Below the pieces are notes generated by a model. That model was not told the DNA's origin. It saw only the letters and a list, made by a program, of their open reading frames with translations, and did not search any database. A DNA stretch of 64,000 bases from Pseudovibrio zosterae (GTDB lineage Bacteria; Pseudomonadota; Alphaproteobacteria; Rhizobiales; Stappiaceae): the NCBI RefSeq assembly GCF_033843645.1, contig NZ_JAWXVZ010000001.1:248001-312000 (forward strand). Reading direction: 5' to 3'. The first letter of the stretch is position 1; each line of letters begins with the position of its first letter. Positions 1 through 8,873 of this stretch are shown in pieces. The position numbers were made by a program, and so were the translations under genes.

Positions 1-480
1 TGCACCAACCACCTGCGCATAGACCTCGCGCTTGAATGGCACGATCAGGCCCGGCAGGTTCTCGGCCCGCTCCCAGCGCCACTCACAAAACTCCTGTCCA
101 TGGCCGTCCGGTGGGGTCAGAATGTTGATTTCGCTATCCATCCCTTCAAAGCGCATGGCGAACCACTTCTGGGTCTGGCCGCGATACTTTCCGCGCCGGG
201 TACTTTGAAGCACTTCCTCTGGAAAGTCGTAGGCATACCATTCTGGTGCCTCAGCCAGCAGGGAGACGTTGGAAACCGAGGTTTCTTCGTAAAGTTCCCG
301 TTTTGCGGCCTCAAGCGGGTCTTCGCCCTTGTCCAGACCGCCCTGCGGCATCTGCCAGGCTGTTTCGTCGGGCACTGGGTTCTTGTCGCCAAAGCGTTTC
401 CCAACCCACACAAGGCCCGCGTGGTTGATCAGCATGATGCCCACGCAGGGGCGGTAGGGAAGAAGGTCGTGTTGTGTCAT
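1..480 (-). CDS. rppH: RNA pyrophosphohydrolase RppH (3' end beyond window)
   Basis: Nudix hydrolase that removes pyrophosphate from the 5' triphosphate of mRNAs and so starts RNase E-dependent decay. The reading frame is open from an ATG at 480 to the left edge, so the C-terminus is missing. It opens MTQHDLLPYRPCVGIMLINH. The Nudix box (G-x5-E-x7-REL-x-EE) runs from GGLDKGE to RELYEET; the Gly after EE-T is replaced by Ser. It is the last gene of the minus-strand housekeeping block, 40 bp after a polysaccharide-deacetylase gene, an order common in Hyphomicrobiales. Other Nudix enzymes are possible, but the start, length and context fit RppH. Confidence 0.9.
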   Translation of the reverse strand, partial: MTQHDLLPYRPCVGIMLINHAGLVWVGKRFGDKNPVPDETAWQMPQGGLDKGEDPLEAAKRELYEETSVSNVSLLAEAPEWYAYDFPEEVLQSTRRGKYRGQTQKWFAMRFEGMDSEINILTPPDGHGQEFCEWRWERAENLPGLIVPFKREVYAQVVGA

Positions 481-520
481 TGAATGTCTCTGAGAAGGCT
501 TGCGCGCGGCAAGCCTGCAC

Positions 521-1669
521 TTACTGGGCGTGTTCAGCAGCAATCGCAGCGCTGATGGGGATCAGTGTCAAGCCGCGGTCTTCAAGGGAGCGGGTCCACC
601 GCTCCAGTTCCCGCAATGTAACTGGGTAGGTCGTCGCTGAGGCAATCGCCAGCCCGTTGGAGCGGGCAAGGGACTCGACCTGCAACAGGCGGCTTTCGAT
701 GGACGACTTATCCAAGTCCTCATCAATGACCACATCCACCTGCACAAACGGGGTGTCCGTTTGCATCGCCACATCTTTGGAGGCGCTACGTGCAGAGCCT
801 GCGGCGTCCACGAACATCAGCCCGCGATCATTGACTTCGCTCATGAACAAGGACAGGGCTGCGTTGTCGGAAAGGAAACGTTGGCCCATGAAATTGACAA
901 GGCCAATGTAGTTTGTGGTTCGGGCCATCAGCCAGCTCAGTTTGTCCGCGTTTTGCGCGCTTGCAGCTTTGGTCAGCAAGCTGTGTGGTCCTGCATCGTT
1001 GTCCGGATAGTCGAACGGCTCCATGGGAATTTGCAGCAGCACTTCGTTGTCATTGCGCCGCGCCTTGCTCATCCAGTTGTCCAGATCCGTGCCATAAGGC
1101 GAAATCGCCAGAGCCACTTCGCTGGGCAGGTTGTCCAAAGCCATGGCGGACATGGTCTCGTTCAAGCCAATGCCATTAAGCACCAGCGCAATGCGTGCCT
1201 GTGCAGTGGCAACGTTCGGCGCAGGCTCTGCATAAGCATCCAGAGGCCGCAATCCGTTCTCGGAAACTTTCGGGATGGCACCATAGGGACCGTTTTCAAG
1301 AAGGCTCTGCAAGGGAACATGGGCTTGCATTGGTGCCCCGGCCAACTTTTGCGCCAGTTCGTGGCGCGGGCCTGTGACCCCCTCAAGGGGGGGAGCCACA
1401 TCGGGCTCGTCTTCTGGCCCCAGCACATTGTCCAGCGCTTGGGGCAGCTCCACAACCGTGAAGTCGTGCTGCGTTACCCCTTTCAAATCCGTTGAAAGCT
1501 TGACGGAGGCTGTGGGCTCTCCACCAAACGGATCATCCACCACGCCAATCCAGATAAATGCAGTGGTCGCCAGAAGGATCATCAGCGAAATGCCGAATAA
1601 GCCAAATGGCAGATGGTAAAACCGTCGTTGTTTCAGCCCGAGGGGGGCCGTTAGATCATCTCCGGGCAT
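521..1669 (-). CDS. Divergent polysaccharide deacetylase family protein (YibQ-like)
   Basis: A 382-residue membrane-anchored protein. A short cytoplasmic N-terminus is followed by one hydrophobic segment (about residues 22-42) and a low-complexity periplasmic linker. From about residue 155 there is a divergent polysaccharide deacetylase fold, beginning RIALVLNGIGLN where most relatives have a D-D-x-G motif, here changed to L-N-G-I-G. The family usually follows envC and ctpA in alphaproteobacteria and is presumed to act in envelope or peptidoglycan remodelling; its biochemistry is poorly defined. Active-site loss or change at the first acid is seen directly. It lies downstream of the ctpA hairpin, so it may have its own promoter or depend on read-through. 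Confidence 0.85.
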   Translation of the reverse strand: MPGDDLTAPLGLKQRRFYHLPFGLFGISLMILLATTAFIWIGVVDDPFGGEPTASVKLSTDLKGVTQHDFTVVELPQALDNVLGPEDEPDVAPPLEGVTGPRHELAQKLAGAPMQAHVPLQSLLENGPYGAIPKVSENGLRPLDAYAEPAPNVATAQARIALVLNGIGLNETMSAMALDNLPSEVALAISPYGTDLDNWMSKARRNDNEVLLQIPMEPFDYPDNDAGPHSLLTKAASAQNADKLSWLMARTTNYIGLVNFMGQRFLSDNAALSLFMSEVNDRGLMFVDAAGSARSASKDVAMQTDTPFVQVDVVIDEDLDKSSIESRLLQVESLARSNGLAIASATTYPVTLRELERWTRSLEDRGLTLIPISAAIAAEHAQ

Positions 1670-1704
1670 ACCAGTCCCAATGCAATTTAAAACGTCAGCT
1701 CAGG

Positions 1705-1740
1705 TGAGAAAGAAACCGCAGCGGTTTATCCGCTGCGGTT
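1705..1740 (-). terminator. Hairpin terminator after ctpA
   Basis: A perfect 11-bp inverted repeat (1714-1724 with 1730-1740, 5-base loop) lies 10 bp past the ctpA stop. On the minus strand it is followed by the pyrimidine tract TTTCTTTCTC, so it looks like an intrinsic terminator ending the rlmH-envC-ctpA side of the operon, possibly leaky into the deacetylase gene. Confidence 0.7.
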
Positions 1741-1750
1741 ATCGCATGTG

Positions 1751-3079
1751 TTACTTCGAGGCTTGATCGCCACCCTTTGGCGGGAAGGCATCATTGGCGG
1801 CGTTGCCGCGCAACAGGTCAAGGGCCAGGTTCAGCTGGGTGTCCTTGGTCTTGTCCTGCGGCACATAGGCCTGACTGCCGGAATCCTCGTCACCTTCTTC
1901 AGCAGAAAGGTGACCGCGAAGCCCTGCCTCGCCCTTGGTTTCAACACGGCCCTTCAGTTCTTCTGGCAGCTCTTGGAGCATCACGATGTCTGGGCGGATG
2001 CCCTTTGCCTGAATAGAGGTGCCGGAAGGTGTGTAATACCGTGCCGTTGTCAGACGGATCGCACCATTTGCCCCAAGCGGAATGATGGTCTGCACGGAGC
2101 CTTTACCGAAGGAGCGAGTACCCAGAACTGTTGCGCGGCGATGATCCTGCAGCGCGCCGGCGACAATCTCTGATGCGGAGGCCGAGCCACCGTTCACGAG
2201 CACGATCACGGGCATGCCGTCCAACAGATCGCCGGGACGCGCGTTGTAGCGCTGAATCTCATCCGCATGGCGACCACGGGTAGAAACGATCTCGCCGCGG
2301 TTCAGGAACGCGTCGGAAACCGAAATTGCTTGGTCCAGAAGACCGCCCGGATTGTTGCGCAGGTCAATGACAAAGCCCTTCAGCTTGTCTTCGCCAATGC
2401 TTTCGGTCAGTTCTTCAACGGCGCGCTCCAAACCGTCGTAGGTCTGTTCGTTGAACTGCGTGATGCGCACATACCCAACGTCATCCTCTTCGTTCCAGCG
2501 CACGGAGCGAATGCGGATCACGTCGCGCTTGATGACGAGTTCCAGCGGCTCATCGAAGTTATCGCGACGAATAGTAATGGTGATGTCGGTGTCGACAGGC
2601 CCCCGCATTTTCTCAACGGCTTCGTTAAGGGTCAGGCCGAAGACCTGCTCGCCATCAAGGTGGGTAATCAGATCGCCTGCAAGCACACCCGCCTTGAAAG
2701 CAGGCGTGTCGTCGATTGGCGCAACGACCTTGACCAGCCCATCTTCCATGGTCACTTCAATACCCAGCCCGCCAAACTCACCGCGGGTTTGCACCTGCAT
2801 GTCGCGGAAGTTTTTTGGAGAAAGATAACTGGAGTGCGGATCCAGATCTGTCAGCATGCCGTTGATGGCAGCTTCAATCAGGTCGGAATCGACTGGCTCT
2901 TCTACGTAATCCGAGCGTACCCGCTCAAACACATCACCAAACAGGTTCAGCTGATTGTACGTGTCTGGGGAAGCAGCATGCGCAGGCTCGGTGAACCTGA
3001 ATGGCGCCTCCTTGTAGGTCACTACCGCAGCGGCCCCCATGACCACACCTACCAGTAATAGCGAAGCTTTCCGTATCAT
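1751..3079 (-). CDS. ctpA: Carboxy-terminal processing protease, S41 family
   Basis: A 442-residue periplasmic serine protease. An N-terminal hydrophobic segment (residues 5-22) exports or anchors it. A PDZ domain (about 90-175, GGLGIEV...) precedes the S41 catalytic domain. The Ser/Lys dyad is visible as GGSASASEIV (Ser) and, about 25 residues later, SFGKGSVQ (Lys). These proteases trim C-termini of envelope proteins, including peptidoglycan hydrolases. Its ATG overlaps the envC stop by four bases (ATGA), so the two are translationally coupled. That fits the known link between Ctp proteases and murein hydrolase control. Length is normal for the family. Confidence 0.95.
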   Translation of the reverse strand: MIRKASLLLVGVVMGAAAVVTYKEAPFRFTEPAHAASPDTYNQLNLFGDVFERVRSDYVEEPVDSDLIEAAINGMLTDLDPHSSYLSPKNFRDMQVQTRGEFGGLGIEVTMEDGLVKVVAPIDDTPAFKAGVLAGDLITHLDGEQVFGLTLNEAVEKMRGPVDTDITITIRRDNFDEPLELVIKRDVIRIRSVRWNEEDDVGYVRITQFNEQTYDGLERAVEELTESIGEDKLKGFVIDLRNNPGGLLDQAISVSDAFLNRGEIVSTRGRHADEIQRYNARPGDLLDGMPVIVLVNGGSASASEIVAGALQDHRRATVLGTRSFGKGSVQTIIPLGANGAIRLTTARYYTPSGTSIQAKGIRPDIVMLQELPEELKGRVETKGEAGLRGHLSAEEGDEDSGSQAYVPQDKTKDTQLNLALDLLRGNAANDAFPPKGGDQASK

Positions 3080-4428
3080 CCGCGAACCTTTTCGTTGTCG
3101 GCGTTAGACCACCATGGTTTGGGGTCAATGGCAGTACCGCCTTTTCTAAATTCTACATATAGCACTGGCTGCTCAGATCCAAAATTTAGATTTGCAACAC
3201 TGGCTACTCGGGTGTCGCCCATTCTTGCCACTGGTTCACCAGCAAGAACGAACTGTCCCAATTCCACGTTAATTTGATCCATACCCGCCAGCAAAATGTG
3301 GTGACCATTTCCGGCGTTGAGGATAATCAGCTGACCATAAGACCTGAAATCCCCTGCGTACGCTACCCATCCATCCGCCGGGGCGGTGATCTGGGCGTTC
3401 GCACGGGTTACATAGGACTGGCCGTTTGTCTTGTTTCCGAACCCGTCAGCTACACCATAATCCTGCAGCAATGTGCCAGAAACCGGGCGAGGCAAAAATC
3501 CTTTTGCATCAGCAAACGGAATTTGAGGGCTTAAACGACCGGGGTCGGAAAAAGGATCGGCATAACCGCGCCGCCCTTCCGCGTGCTGGCGGTCGGACCG
3601 CCGTGCCGCTTCGGCCGCGTTGCGAGCGCTGCTCACTTCGTTTTCAAGGTTCGCCAGCAGTTGCTTCAGCGAGGTTGCCTTGGCGGCCAGTTCCTCGGCA
3701 CGTTTGCGCTCAGCATCCAGCATTTGCGCGCTTTGGGTGCGTTGTTGCTGCTTTTCCGCCAAGAGCAGTTCCACCTTGTGCTGCTCTTCTGCCAGCTTGG
3801 TCGCGCCCGCGCGGATCCGGTCATATTCTTCCTGAATGCTGGAACGCAGCCGTGTCAGCTCGGCCAGGTCGCTTGCCAGCGCCTCGGCTTCAATGCGCAC
3901 ATCCGGCATCACCGCGTTGAGAAGAATGGCGCTGCGCACAGCGGCCAACGCGTCTCGGGGGCGCACGGCCATCGCCGGAGGAGGGCGGTGCCCAATCCGC
4001 TGCAGAGCGGCCAGCACTTCCGCAAGGGTGCCGCGGCGCTCGTTGAGCGAGGCACGCACGGCGTCTTCATTCACTTGGTGCCGCGCTAACCGGCGTTCAG
4101 TTGCATTCAATTGAGATTCTAGGGTTTTCATCCGTTCGCCTGTACGGATCAACTCCTCGTTCAGGCTCTTGCGGTCCCGGTCAAGCGCCCGCATGGTGCG
4201 GTTGATCTGCTCAAGGCGTTCTTCGGAGATGGAGATGTCACGGGTCACATCGCGCAGTTCCCGCTCCCGATCGTGGCGTTTTTGCTGCGCCTTTTCCTCT
4301 GCGGTCAAGGGGGCGGCGTCTGCTGTATCTTGCGCACGGGAACTCACACCGGTGCCAAACAGAAGACCTGCTGCAACAACCAGTGCCAAACCTGCTGAAA
4401 ATAGGTGCGACGGGCTCGCCCTGCGCAT
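3076..4428 (-). CDS. envC: Murein hydrolase activator EnvC family protein
   Basis: A 450-residue secreted protein. A signal peptide (about 1-32, cleaved near SRA-Q) is followed by long coiled coils (about 45-280), rich in E, R, L and Q, and a C-terminal LytM/M23 domain (about 320-440). The zinc ligands of active LytM peptidases are not visible: the usual first H-x-G-x-D is replaced by TNGQSYV, and the second His pair by VLYVEF. This is the degenerate arrangement of EnvC-type activators, which switch on amidases during septum splitting rather than cutting themselves. It is coupled to ctpA by a 4-bp overlap. Confidence 0.92.
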   Translation of the reverse strand: MRRASPSHLFSAGLALVVAAGLLFGTGVSSRAQDTADAAPLTAEEKAQQKRHDRERELRDVTRDISISEERLEQINRTMRALDRDRKSLNEELIRTGERMKTLESQLNATERRLARHQVNEDAVRASLNERRGTLAEVLAALQRIGHRPPPAMAVRPRDALAAVRSAILLNAVMPDVRIEAEALASDLAELTRLRSSIQEEYDRIRAGATKLAEEQHKVELLLAEKQQQRTQSAQMLDAERKRAEELAAKATSLKQLLANLENEVSSARNAAEAARRSDRQHAEGRRGYADPFSDPGRLSPQIPFADAKGFLPRPVSGTLLQDYGVADGFGNKTNGQSYVTRANAQITAPADGWVAYAGDFRSYGQLIILNAGNGHHILLAGMDQINVELGQFVLAGEPVARMGDTRVASVANLNFGSEQPVLYVEFRKGGTAIDPKPWWSNADNEKVRG

Positions 4429-4620
4429 GCGATTAACGGTTCCTTTGCAACGCCATATCCTTAAACGGAATGTCGATGAACTTTGAATGACCAGCGTTAA
4501 TTAAGTGTCAATTACAGCACACTGTTAACTATAAAGCTGGCACGCATCCAAGCAGAACCGGCGGGGCTCGGCAAGCCCGGCTCTTCTTAAAGTTTCGTAA
4601 GATCTGCGTGTGCGTCAGGC

Positions 4621-5103
4621 TCAGACCCGGTGATACGGGTGCCCGCTCATGATGGTGATGGCCCGGTAAATCTGTTCGGCACATAATATGCGCACGATTT
4701 GGTGCGGCCATGTCATGGTGCCCAGGGCCAGCTTCAGGTCGGCTCGGCTCAGCAGCTCTGGTCCATGACCATCTGCGCCGCCGATCACAAGTACCACATC
4801 AGAAACGCCGCTGTCGGTCCAGCCGCGCACCTTGTCGGAAAACGCTTCACTCGTCAGCGCTTTGCCGTGTTCGTCCAGAGCAATAATCACCGCGCCGCTC
4901 GGGATTGCCTTGAGCAATGCACCGGCCTCCTCCGCTTTGCGGTCTGCTGTGCGGCCTGCTTTGCTTTCCGGCAGCTCAATCACATTGACTGCCGTTATGC
5001 CAAGAGACTTTCCAGCCTTGCGCGCCCGGTCAAGATACCGGTCACAAAGCTCTTTTTCTGCGCCAGCTTTCATTTTGCCGACGCAGGCCACACTAAATTT
5101 CAT
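4621..5103 (-). CDS. rlmH: 23S rRNA (pseudouridine-1915-N3) methyltransferase RlmH
   Basis: A 160-residue SPOUT methyltransferase that methylates pseudouridine 1915 in helix 69 of 23S rRNA using S-adenosylmethionine. The SAM-binding knot is seen as VIGGADGHG and the conserved C-terminal MTWPHQIVRILCAEQIYRA segment. Length matches the family exactly. It sits between rsfS and envC, as in most alphaproteobacteria. The 190-bp gap before envC suggests that envC-ctpA may have an additional promoter. Confidence 0.97.
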   Translation of the reverse strand: MKFSVACVGKMKAGAEKELCDRYLDRARKAGKSLGITAVNVIELPESKAGRTADRKAEEAGALLKAIPSGAVIIALDEHGKALTSEAFSDKVRGWTDSGVSDVVLVIGGADGHGPELLSRADLKLALGTMTWPHQIVRILCAEQIYRAITIMSGHPYHRV

Positions 5104-5204
5104 AGGTACGCTCTGAACTTGAAGCCAAACAGTCTTGCGCTGCCTCTTCTGGCGAATGAGGCAGCCACCATGGACCGTTTTATAGACCTAAAAAACGCGG
5201 TCTA

Positions 5205-5612
5205 TTAGCCGATGTACTGGGTCGGCTCTGTTGTCTCAGTGGACCACATCTTCTCGACATTGTAGAAGCCACGGACTTCCGGACGGAAAATGTGAATGAT
5301 TGCATCACCGATATCGACCAGAACCCAGTCGCAGTGAGGCAACCCTTCAACACGGGCATTGCCGTAACCAGCTTCCTTCAGATCACGGAGCAGGTGATCG
5401 GTGACCGCGCCCACATGACGATGTGAACGACCGGAGGCCACGACCATAAAGTCCGCGACAGAGGTTTTACCCGCTAGGTCTAGGGAAACGATCTCCTCAG
5501 CCTTTGAATCGTCGAGGCTTTTGAGGATGCATTGAAGCAGTGCGTCTTCAATAGAAGAGTCCTGCGGCAGAAGAGGAGCGTTGGTATCCGTCCCTTCATG
5601 TGTTGCTGTCAT
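5205..5612 (-). CDS. rsfS: Ribosome silencing factor RsfS
   Basis: A 135-residue RsfS/Iojap protein that binds ribosomal protein L14 and blocks subunit joining in starved cells. Core motifs are visible: DLAGKTSVADFMVVASGRSHRHV, split here as a catalytic-like core, then GLPHCDWVLVDIGD and IHIFRPEVRGFYNVEKMW. The frame is open to 5729, but I chose the ATG at 5612 (MTATHEG) because the extra 39 upstream residues are not RsfS-like. It lies between nadD and rlmH, the standard order. Confidence 0.95.
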   Translation of the reverse strand: MTATHEGTDTNAPLLPQDSSIEDALLQCILKSLDDSKAEEIVSLDLAGKTSVADFMVVASGRSHRHVGAVTDHLLRDLKEAGYGNARVEGLPHCDWVLVDIGDAIIHIFRPEVRGFYNVEKMWSTETTEPTQYIG

Positions 5613-5771
5613 GGTCAGCTGTGTAGCCTTTCGCCATGGTTGGTATGTTACGCGGCCATGCCGCGGGGAAAGTCCAGAAAACCATCGGCCACCAAGCCTT
5701 CCCAAGAGGAAGGATAGCGTCACCGACATGGCATTTTCAAGACACTATTATCTGAAGCTTTTGGATGGGCT

Positions 5772-6428
5772 TCATTTGTTATTTCGGCCCGCCCTTATAT
5801 TCGTTGAGGACGAGGCGTCAAGTGGTCCCGTCAGAAATGTCCATGCAGGTGCTTTTATGTCGCTAAGCAGCGGTGCCTTGTGTTCCGGCAGGCGCGCCTG
5901 CGCATAGGTCACGCTCATCGGCGCAGACAAGGGGGATAAAGTTGCGCCCGGACGGTTCACAATGGCAATCGGGACACGGTTCACGATGCCGCGCCAGTCC
6001 TGCCAGCGATGGAACCCGGCCAGATTGTCTGCGCCCATCACCCAGACGAACTTCACGAGCGGCTGTTTGGCTTGCAGCGCCGCAAGGGTCTTGGCGGTGT
6101 AGGGCGTGCCCAACATCACCTCGTGGGCGGTTACCCGCATCTTTGGGTGTTGAGCAAGGTCTTTCACAGCCTCAACGCGGGCTTCCAACGGCGCCAGCTC
6201 ATTGTGTTGTTTCAAGGGGTTGCCGGGTGTAACCAGCCACCAGATCTGGTCTAGGCCGAGGCGCTTCAGCGCAGTTTCAGCCACCAGAAGGTGCCCGCTG
6301 TGCGGCGGGTTGAAGGAGCCGCCAAAAAGCCCGATCTTGTTGCCCGGGGCCGCGTAGGGCAGCCGCAGCCAATCGGCGAAGCTTGTTTCTTCACGCGTGA
6401 TGAAGCTGGTCTCGGGGTTCGTGTTCAT
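5772..6428 (-). CDS. nadD: Nicotinate-nucleotide adenylyltransferase
   Basis: A 218-residue enzyme converting nicotinate mononucleotide and ATP to deamido-NAD in NAD biosynthesis. The nucleotidyltransferase signature GLFGGSFNPPHSGH (about residues 33-46) and the second motif SSTNIRAG near the C-terminus are both present. Before the fold there is an N-terminal extension of about 30 residues (FADWLRLPYAAPG), typical of alphaproteobacterial NadD. Its ATG overlaps the proA stop by four bases, so it is translationally coupled to proline synthesis and followed by rsfS. Confidence 0.96.
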   Translation of the reverse strand: MNTNPETSFITREETSFADWLRLPYAAPGNKIGLFGGSFNPPHSGHLLVAETALKRLGLDQIWWLVTPGNPLKQHNELAPLEARVEAVKDLAQHPKMRVTAHEVMLGTPYTAKTLAALQAKQPLVKFVWVMGADNLAGFHRWQDWRGIVNRVPIAIVNRPGATLSPLSAPMSVTYAQARLPEHKAPLLSDIKAPAWTFLTGPLDASSSTNIRAGRNNK

Positions 6429-7702
6429 GGACGCGTTTGACCGTTCCCGCGCACCGCGTATTTGAAGCTGGTGAGCTGTTCAACGCCAACCGGACCGCGC
6501 GCGTGCATACGTCCGGTGGCAATGCCAATTTCTGCGCCCATGCCGAACTCGCCGCCATCCGCAAACTGGGTGGAGGCGTTGTGCAGCACGATTGCTGAAT
6601 CCACCTCATTCTGGAACCGCCGTGCGGCCGCAGCATCCTCGGTGATGATGCAGTCGGTATGGCTGGAGCTGTAGGTCGCGATGTGCTCGATGGCGTCATC
6701 CAGACCGCTTACCAGCTTTACAGAGAGAATGGGGGCCAGATATTCGGTAGACCAGTCTTCTTCGCTCACAGGTTGTACGCCGGAGCACAGCATGGCCACT
6801 TCTTCGTCACCACGGATCTCACAGCCCTTCGCTTGAAGGGCATCGACGATCGGACGCAGGTGCGTGGTGGCGACGGCCTCGTCCACCAGTAGTGTTTCCA
6901 AGGCACCGCAGATACCAGTGCGTCGCATCTTCGAATTAACGACGATATCGACGGTTTTATTCAAATCAGCGCGTTCATCAACGTAAATGTGCACCAGTCC
7001 CTCAAGGTGCGCAAACACCGGCACTCGCGCGTCCTGTTGTACCCGTGCCACGAGACTTTTACCCCCGCGCGGAACGATCACATCCACGTTGCCATCAAGG
7101 CCCTTCAGCATCTCGCCAACGGCATCACGATCGGTCACCGGCACCAGCTGGATTGCGTGTTTTGGCAAGCCAGCGGTTTCAAGTCCGGTTTGCAGGGCCT
7201 TGTGGAGTGCAAGGTTGGACTGGATGGTGTCTGAACCACCGCGCAGGATCACCGCGTTCCCTGCTTTCAGACAGAGTGCGCCGGCATCGGCAGTCACATT
7301 CGGGCGGCTCTCGTAGATTACGCCAATCACGCCAAGCGGCGTGCGCACGCGAGAGATTTCAAGGCCGTTCGGGCGCTCCCAAGTGGCGATCACACTGCCA
7401 ACGGGATCGTCCAGTTTCGCCACATCTTCCAGCGCCTTGGCAATGCCCTCAATGCGCTCTTCACTCAAGGTGCCCCGATCGATGTAGGCTTCACTTTGGC
7501 CGTTTTCGGTCATTTTTTGAATGTCGAGCGCGTTCGCAGCCAAGATATCGGCGGTCGCAGCGCGTACCGCGCCAGCCATGGCAATGAGAGCAGCATCCTT
7601 TTTCGCTCCCGGAACCATGGAGAGCGTACGGGCTGCGGCGCGCGCATTGCGGCCCATTTCATCCATCAGTTCAGGGATTTTGATATCAGCCTCAGTGACC
7701 AT
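6425..7702 (-). CDS. proA: Glutamate-5-semialdehyde dehydrogenase (gamma-glutamyl phosphate reductase)
   Basis: A 425-residue enzyme reducing gamma-glutamyl phosphate to glutamate semialdehyde in proline synthesis. An aldehyde-dehydrogenase-like fold is evident: NADP region VIYESRPNVTADAG, AVILRGGSD, and the catalytic Cys in RRTGICGALETLLVD. The frame is open to 7786 inside proB, but the ATG at 7702 (MVTEADIKIP) starts at the normal family position. It follows proB and precedes nadD. Confidence 0.97.
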   Translation of the reverse strand: MVTEADIKIPELMDEMGRNARAAARTLSMVPGAKKDAALIAMAGAVRAATADILAANALDIQKMTENGQSEAYIDRGTLSEERIEGIAKALEDVAKLDDPVGSVIATWERPNGLEISRVRTPLGVIGVIYESRPNVTADAGALCLKAGNAVILRGGSDTIQSNLALHKALQTGLETAGLPKHAIQLVPVTDRDAVGEMLKGLDGNVDVIVPRGGKSLVARVQQDARVPVFAHLEGLVHIYVDERADLNKTVDIVVNSKMRRTGICGALETLLVDEAVATTHLRPIVDALQAKGCEIRGDEEVAMLCSGVQPVSEEDWSTEYLAPILSVKLVSGLDDAIEHIATYSSSHTDCIITEDAAAARRFQNEVDSAIVLHNASTQFADGGEFGMGAEIGIATGRMHARGPVGVEQLTSFKYAVRGNGQTRP

Positions 7703-7748
7703 GGGTACCTCAAAAACTTGCAGGGGCCCGTGCCCTGCCATCTCAATA

Positions 7749-8873
7749 CTAAGTTCGTTCAGACGCTTCCAGCACGAGGTCGTCATGATGGATCATTTCA
7801 GAGCGGCCTGCATAGCCAAGGATGTTTTCGATCTCTTGGCTGTTGCGGCCAATGATAAGGCTCGCCTCGGCATAATCATAGGCCACAAGGCCCCGGCCCA
7901 CGGCGCGGCCCTCGGCGTCCACCAAGCGCACGGCATCGCCGCGTTGAAAGCGGCCGTCCACGCGCTTTACTCCCGCTGGCAGCAAACTTTTTCCCCGTTT
8001 CACGGCGGTCAGTGCGCCTTCATCCAGCTGCACAACACCCATCAGCTCTAAATGACCTCCGATCCATGCTTTGCGCGAGGATTGGGGAGTTGAAGCTGCT
8101 GGAAACCAAGTCGCGCGCTCTCCGTTGCAGATCGCGCTCAGTGGGTTCATCTTTTTGCCGGATGAAATGACCATGGTTGTCCCCGCGCCAACAGCAATCT
8201 TGGCAGCGTCAATCTTGGTCTTCATTCCCCCTGAAGAAAACGCAGAACCAGCCGCACCAGCCATCGCTTCAATGGCCGGGGTAATTGAAACCACTTCAGG
8301 CAGGAACACAGCATCAGGGTCTTTTTGCGGGGCAGCAGTGTAGAGACCATCCACGTCTGAAAGCAGCACAAGACAGTCGGCACTTGCCATCGTTGCCACA
8401 CGGGCGCCAAGACGGTCATTGTCGCCATAGCGGATTTCGCTGGTGGCCACGGTGTCGTTCTCGTTGATGATTGGCACCGCACCCATTTTGATCAGGGTTC
8501 CGATGGTTTCGCGCGCGTTGAGATAGCGGCGGCGCTCCTCCGTATCCCGAAGGGTTAGGAGGATCTGGCCTGCGGTCAGGCCTCGGTCCTTCAAGATTTC
8601 GGAATATGCTTGGGCAAGCGCAATCTGGCCAACAGATGCAGCAGCCTGAGCCTGTTCCAGCTTTAGAGCCCCAGCTGGAAGTCCAAGCACACGACGACCC
8701 AGCGCAATGGAGCCCGAAGACACGACCAGAAGCTCTTTGCCCAAATCGGCCAGAGTCTTCATGTCGTCAGCCAACGATTCAAGCCATTTGCGCTTCAGGC
8801 CGTTTTCATCAACCAGAAGCGCCGAGCCGATCTTGATGGTTATGCGATTGAACTCGCTCAGCTTTCGAGACAT
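7749..8873 (-). CDS. proB: Glutamate 5-kinase with PUA domain
   Basis: A 374-residue kinase giving gamma-glutamyl phosphate, the first and feedback-controlled step to proline. The amino-acid kinase domain (about 1-260) carries KIGSALLV, VSSGSIALG, NENDTVA and FSSGGMKTKIDAAKIA. A C-terminal PUA domain (about 280-362) follows, so this is the long form that is usually subject to proline inhibition. Its ATG follows directly on the obgE stop codon with no gap, implying coupled translation. Confidence 0.97.
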   Translation of the reverse strand: MSRKLSEFNRITIKIGSALLVDENGLKRKWLESLADDMKTLADLGKELLVVSSGSIALGRRVLGLPAGALKLEQAQAAASVGQIALAQAYSEILKDRGLTAGQILLTLRDTEERRRYLNARETIGTLIKMGAVPIINENDTVATSEIRYGDNDRLGARVATMASADCLVLLSDVDGLYTAAPQKDPDAVFLPEVVSITPAIEAMAGAAGSAFSSGGMKTKIDAAKIAVGAGTTMVISSGKKMNPLSAICNGERATWFPAASTPQSSRKAWIGGHLELMGVVQLDEGALTAVKRGKSLLPAGVKRVDGRFQRGDAVRLVDAEGRAVGRGLVAYDYAEASLIIGRNSQEIENILGYAGRSEMIHHDDLVLEASERT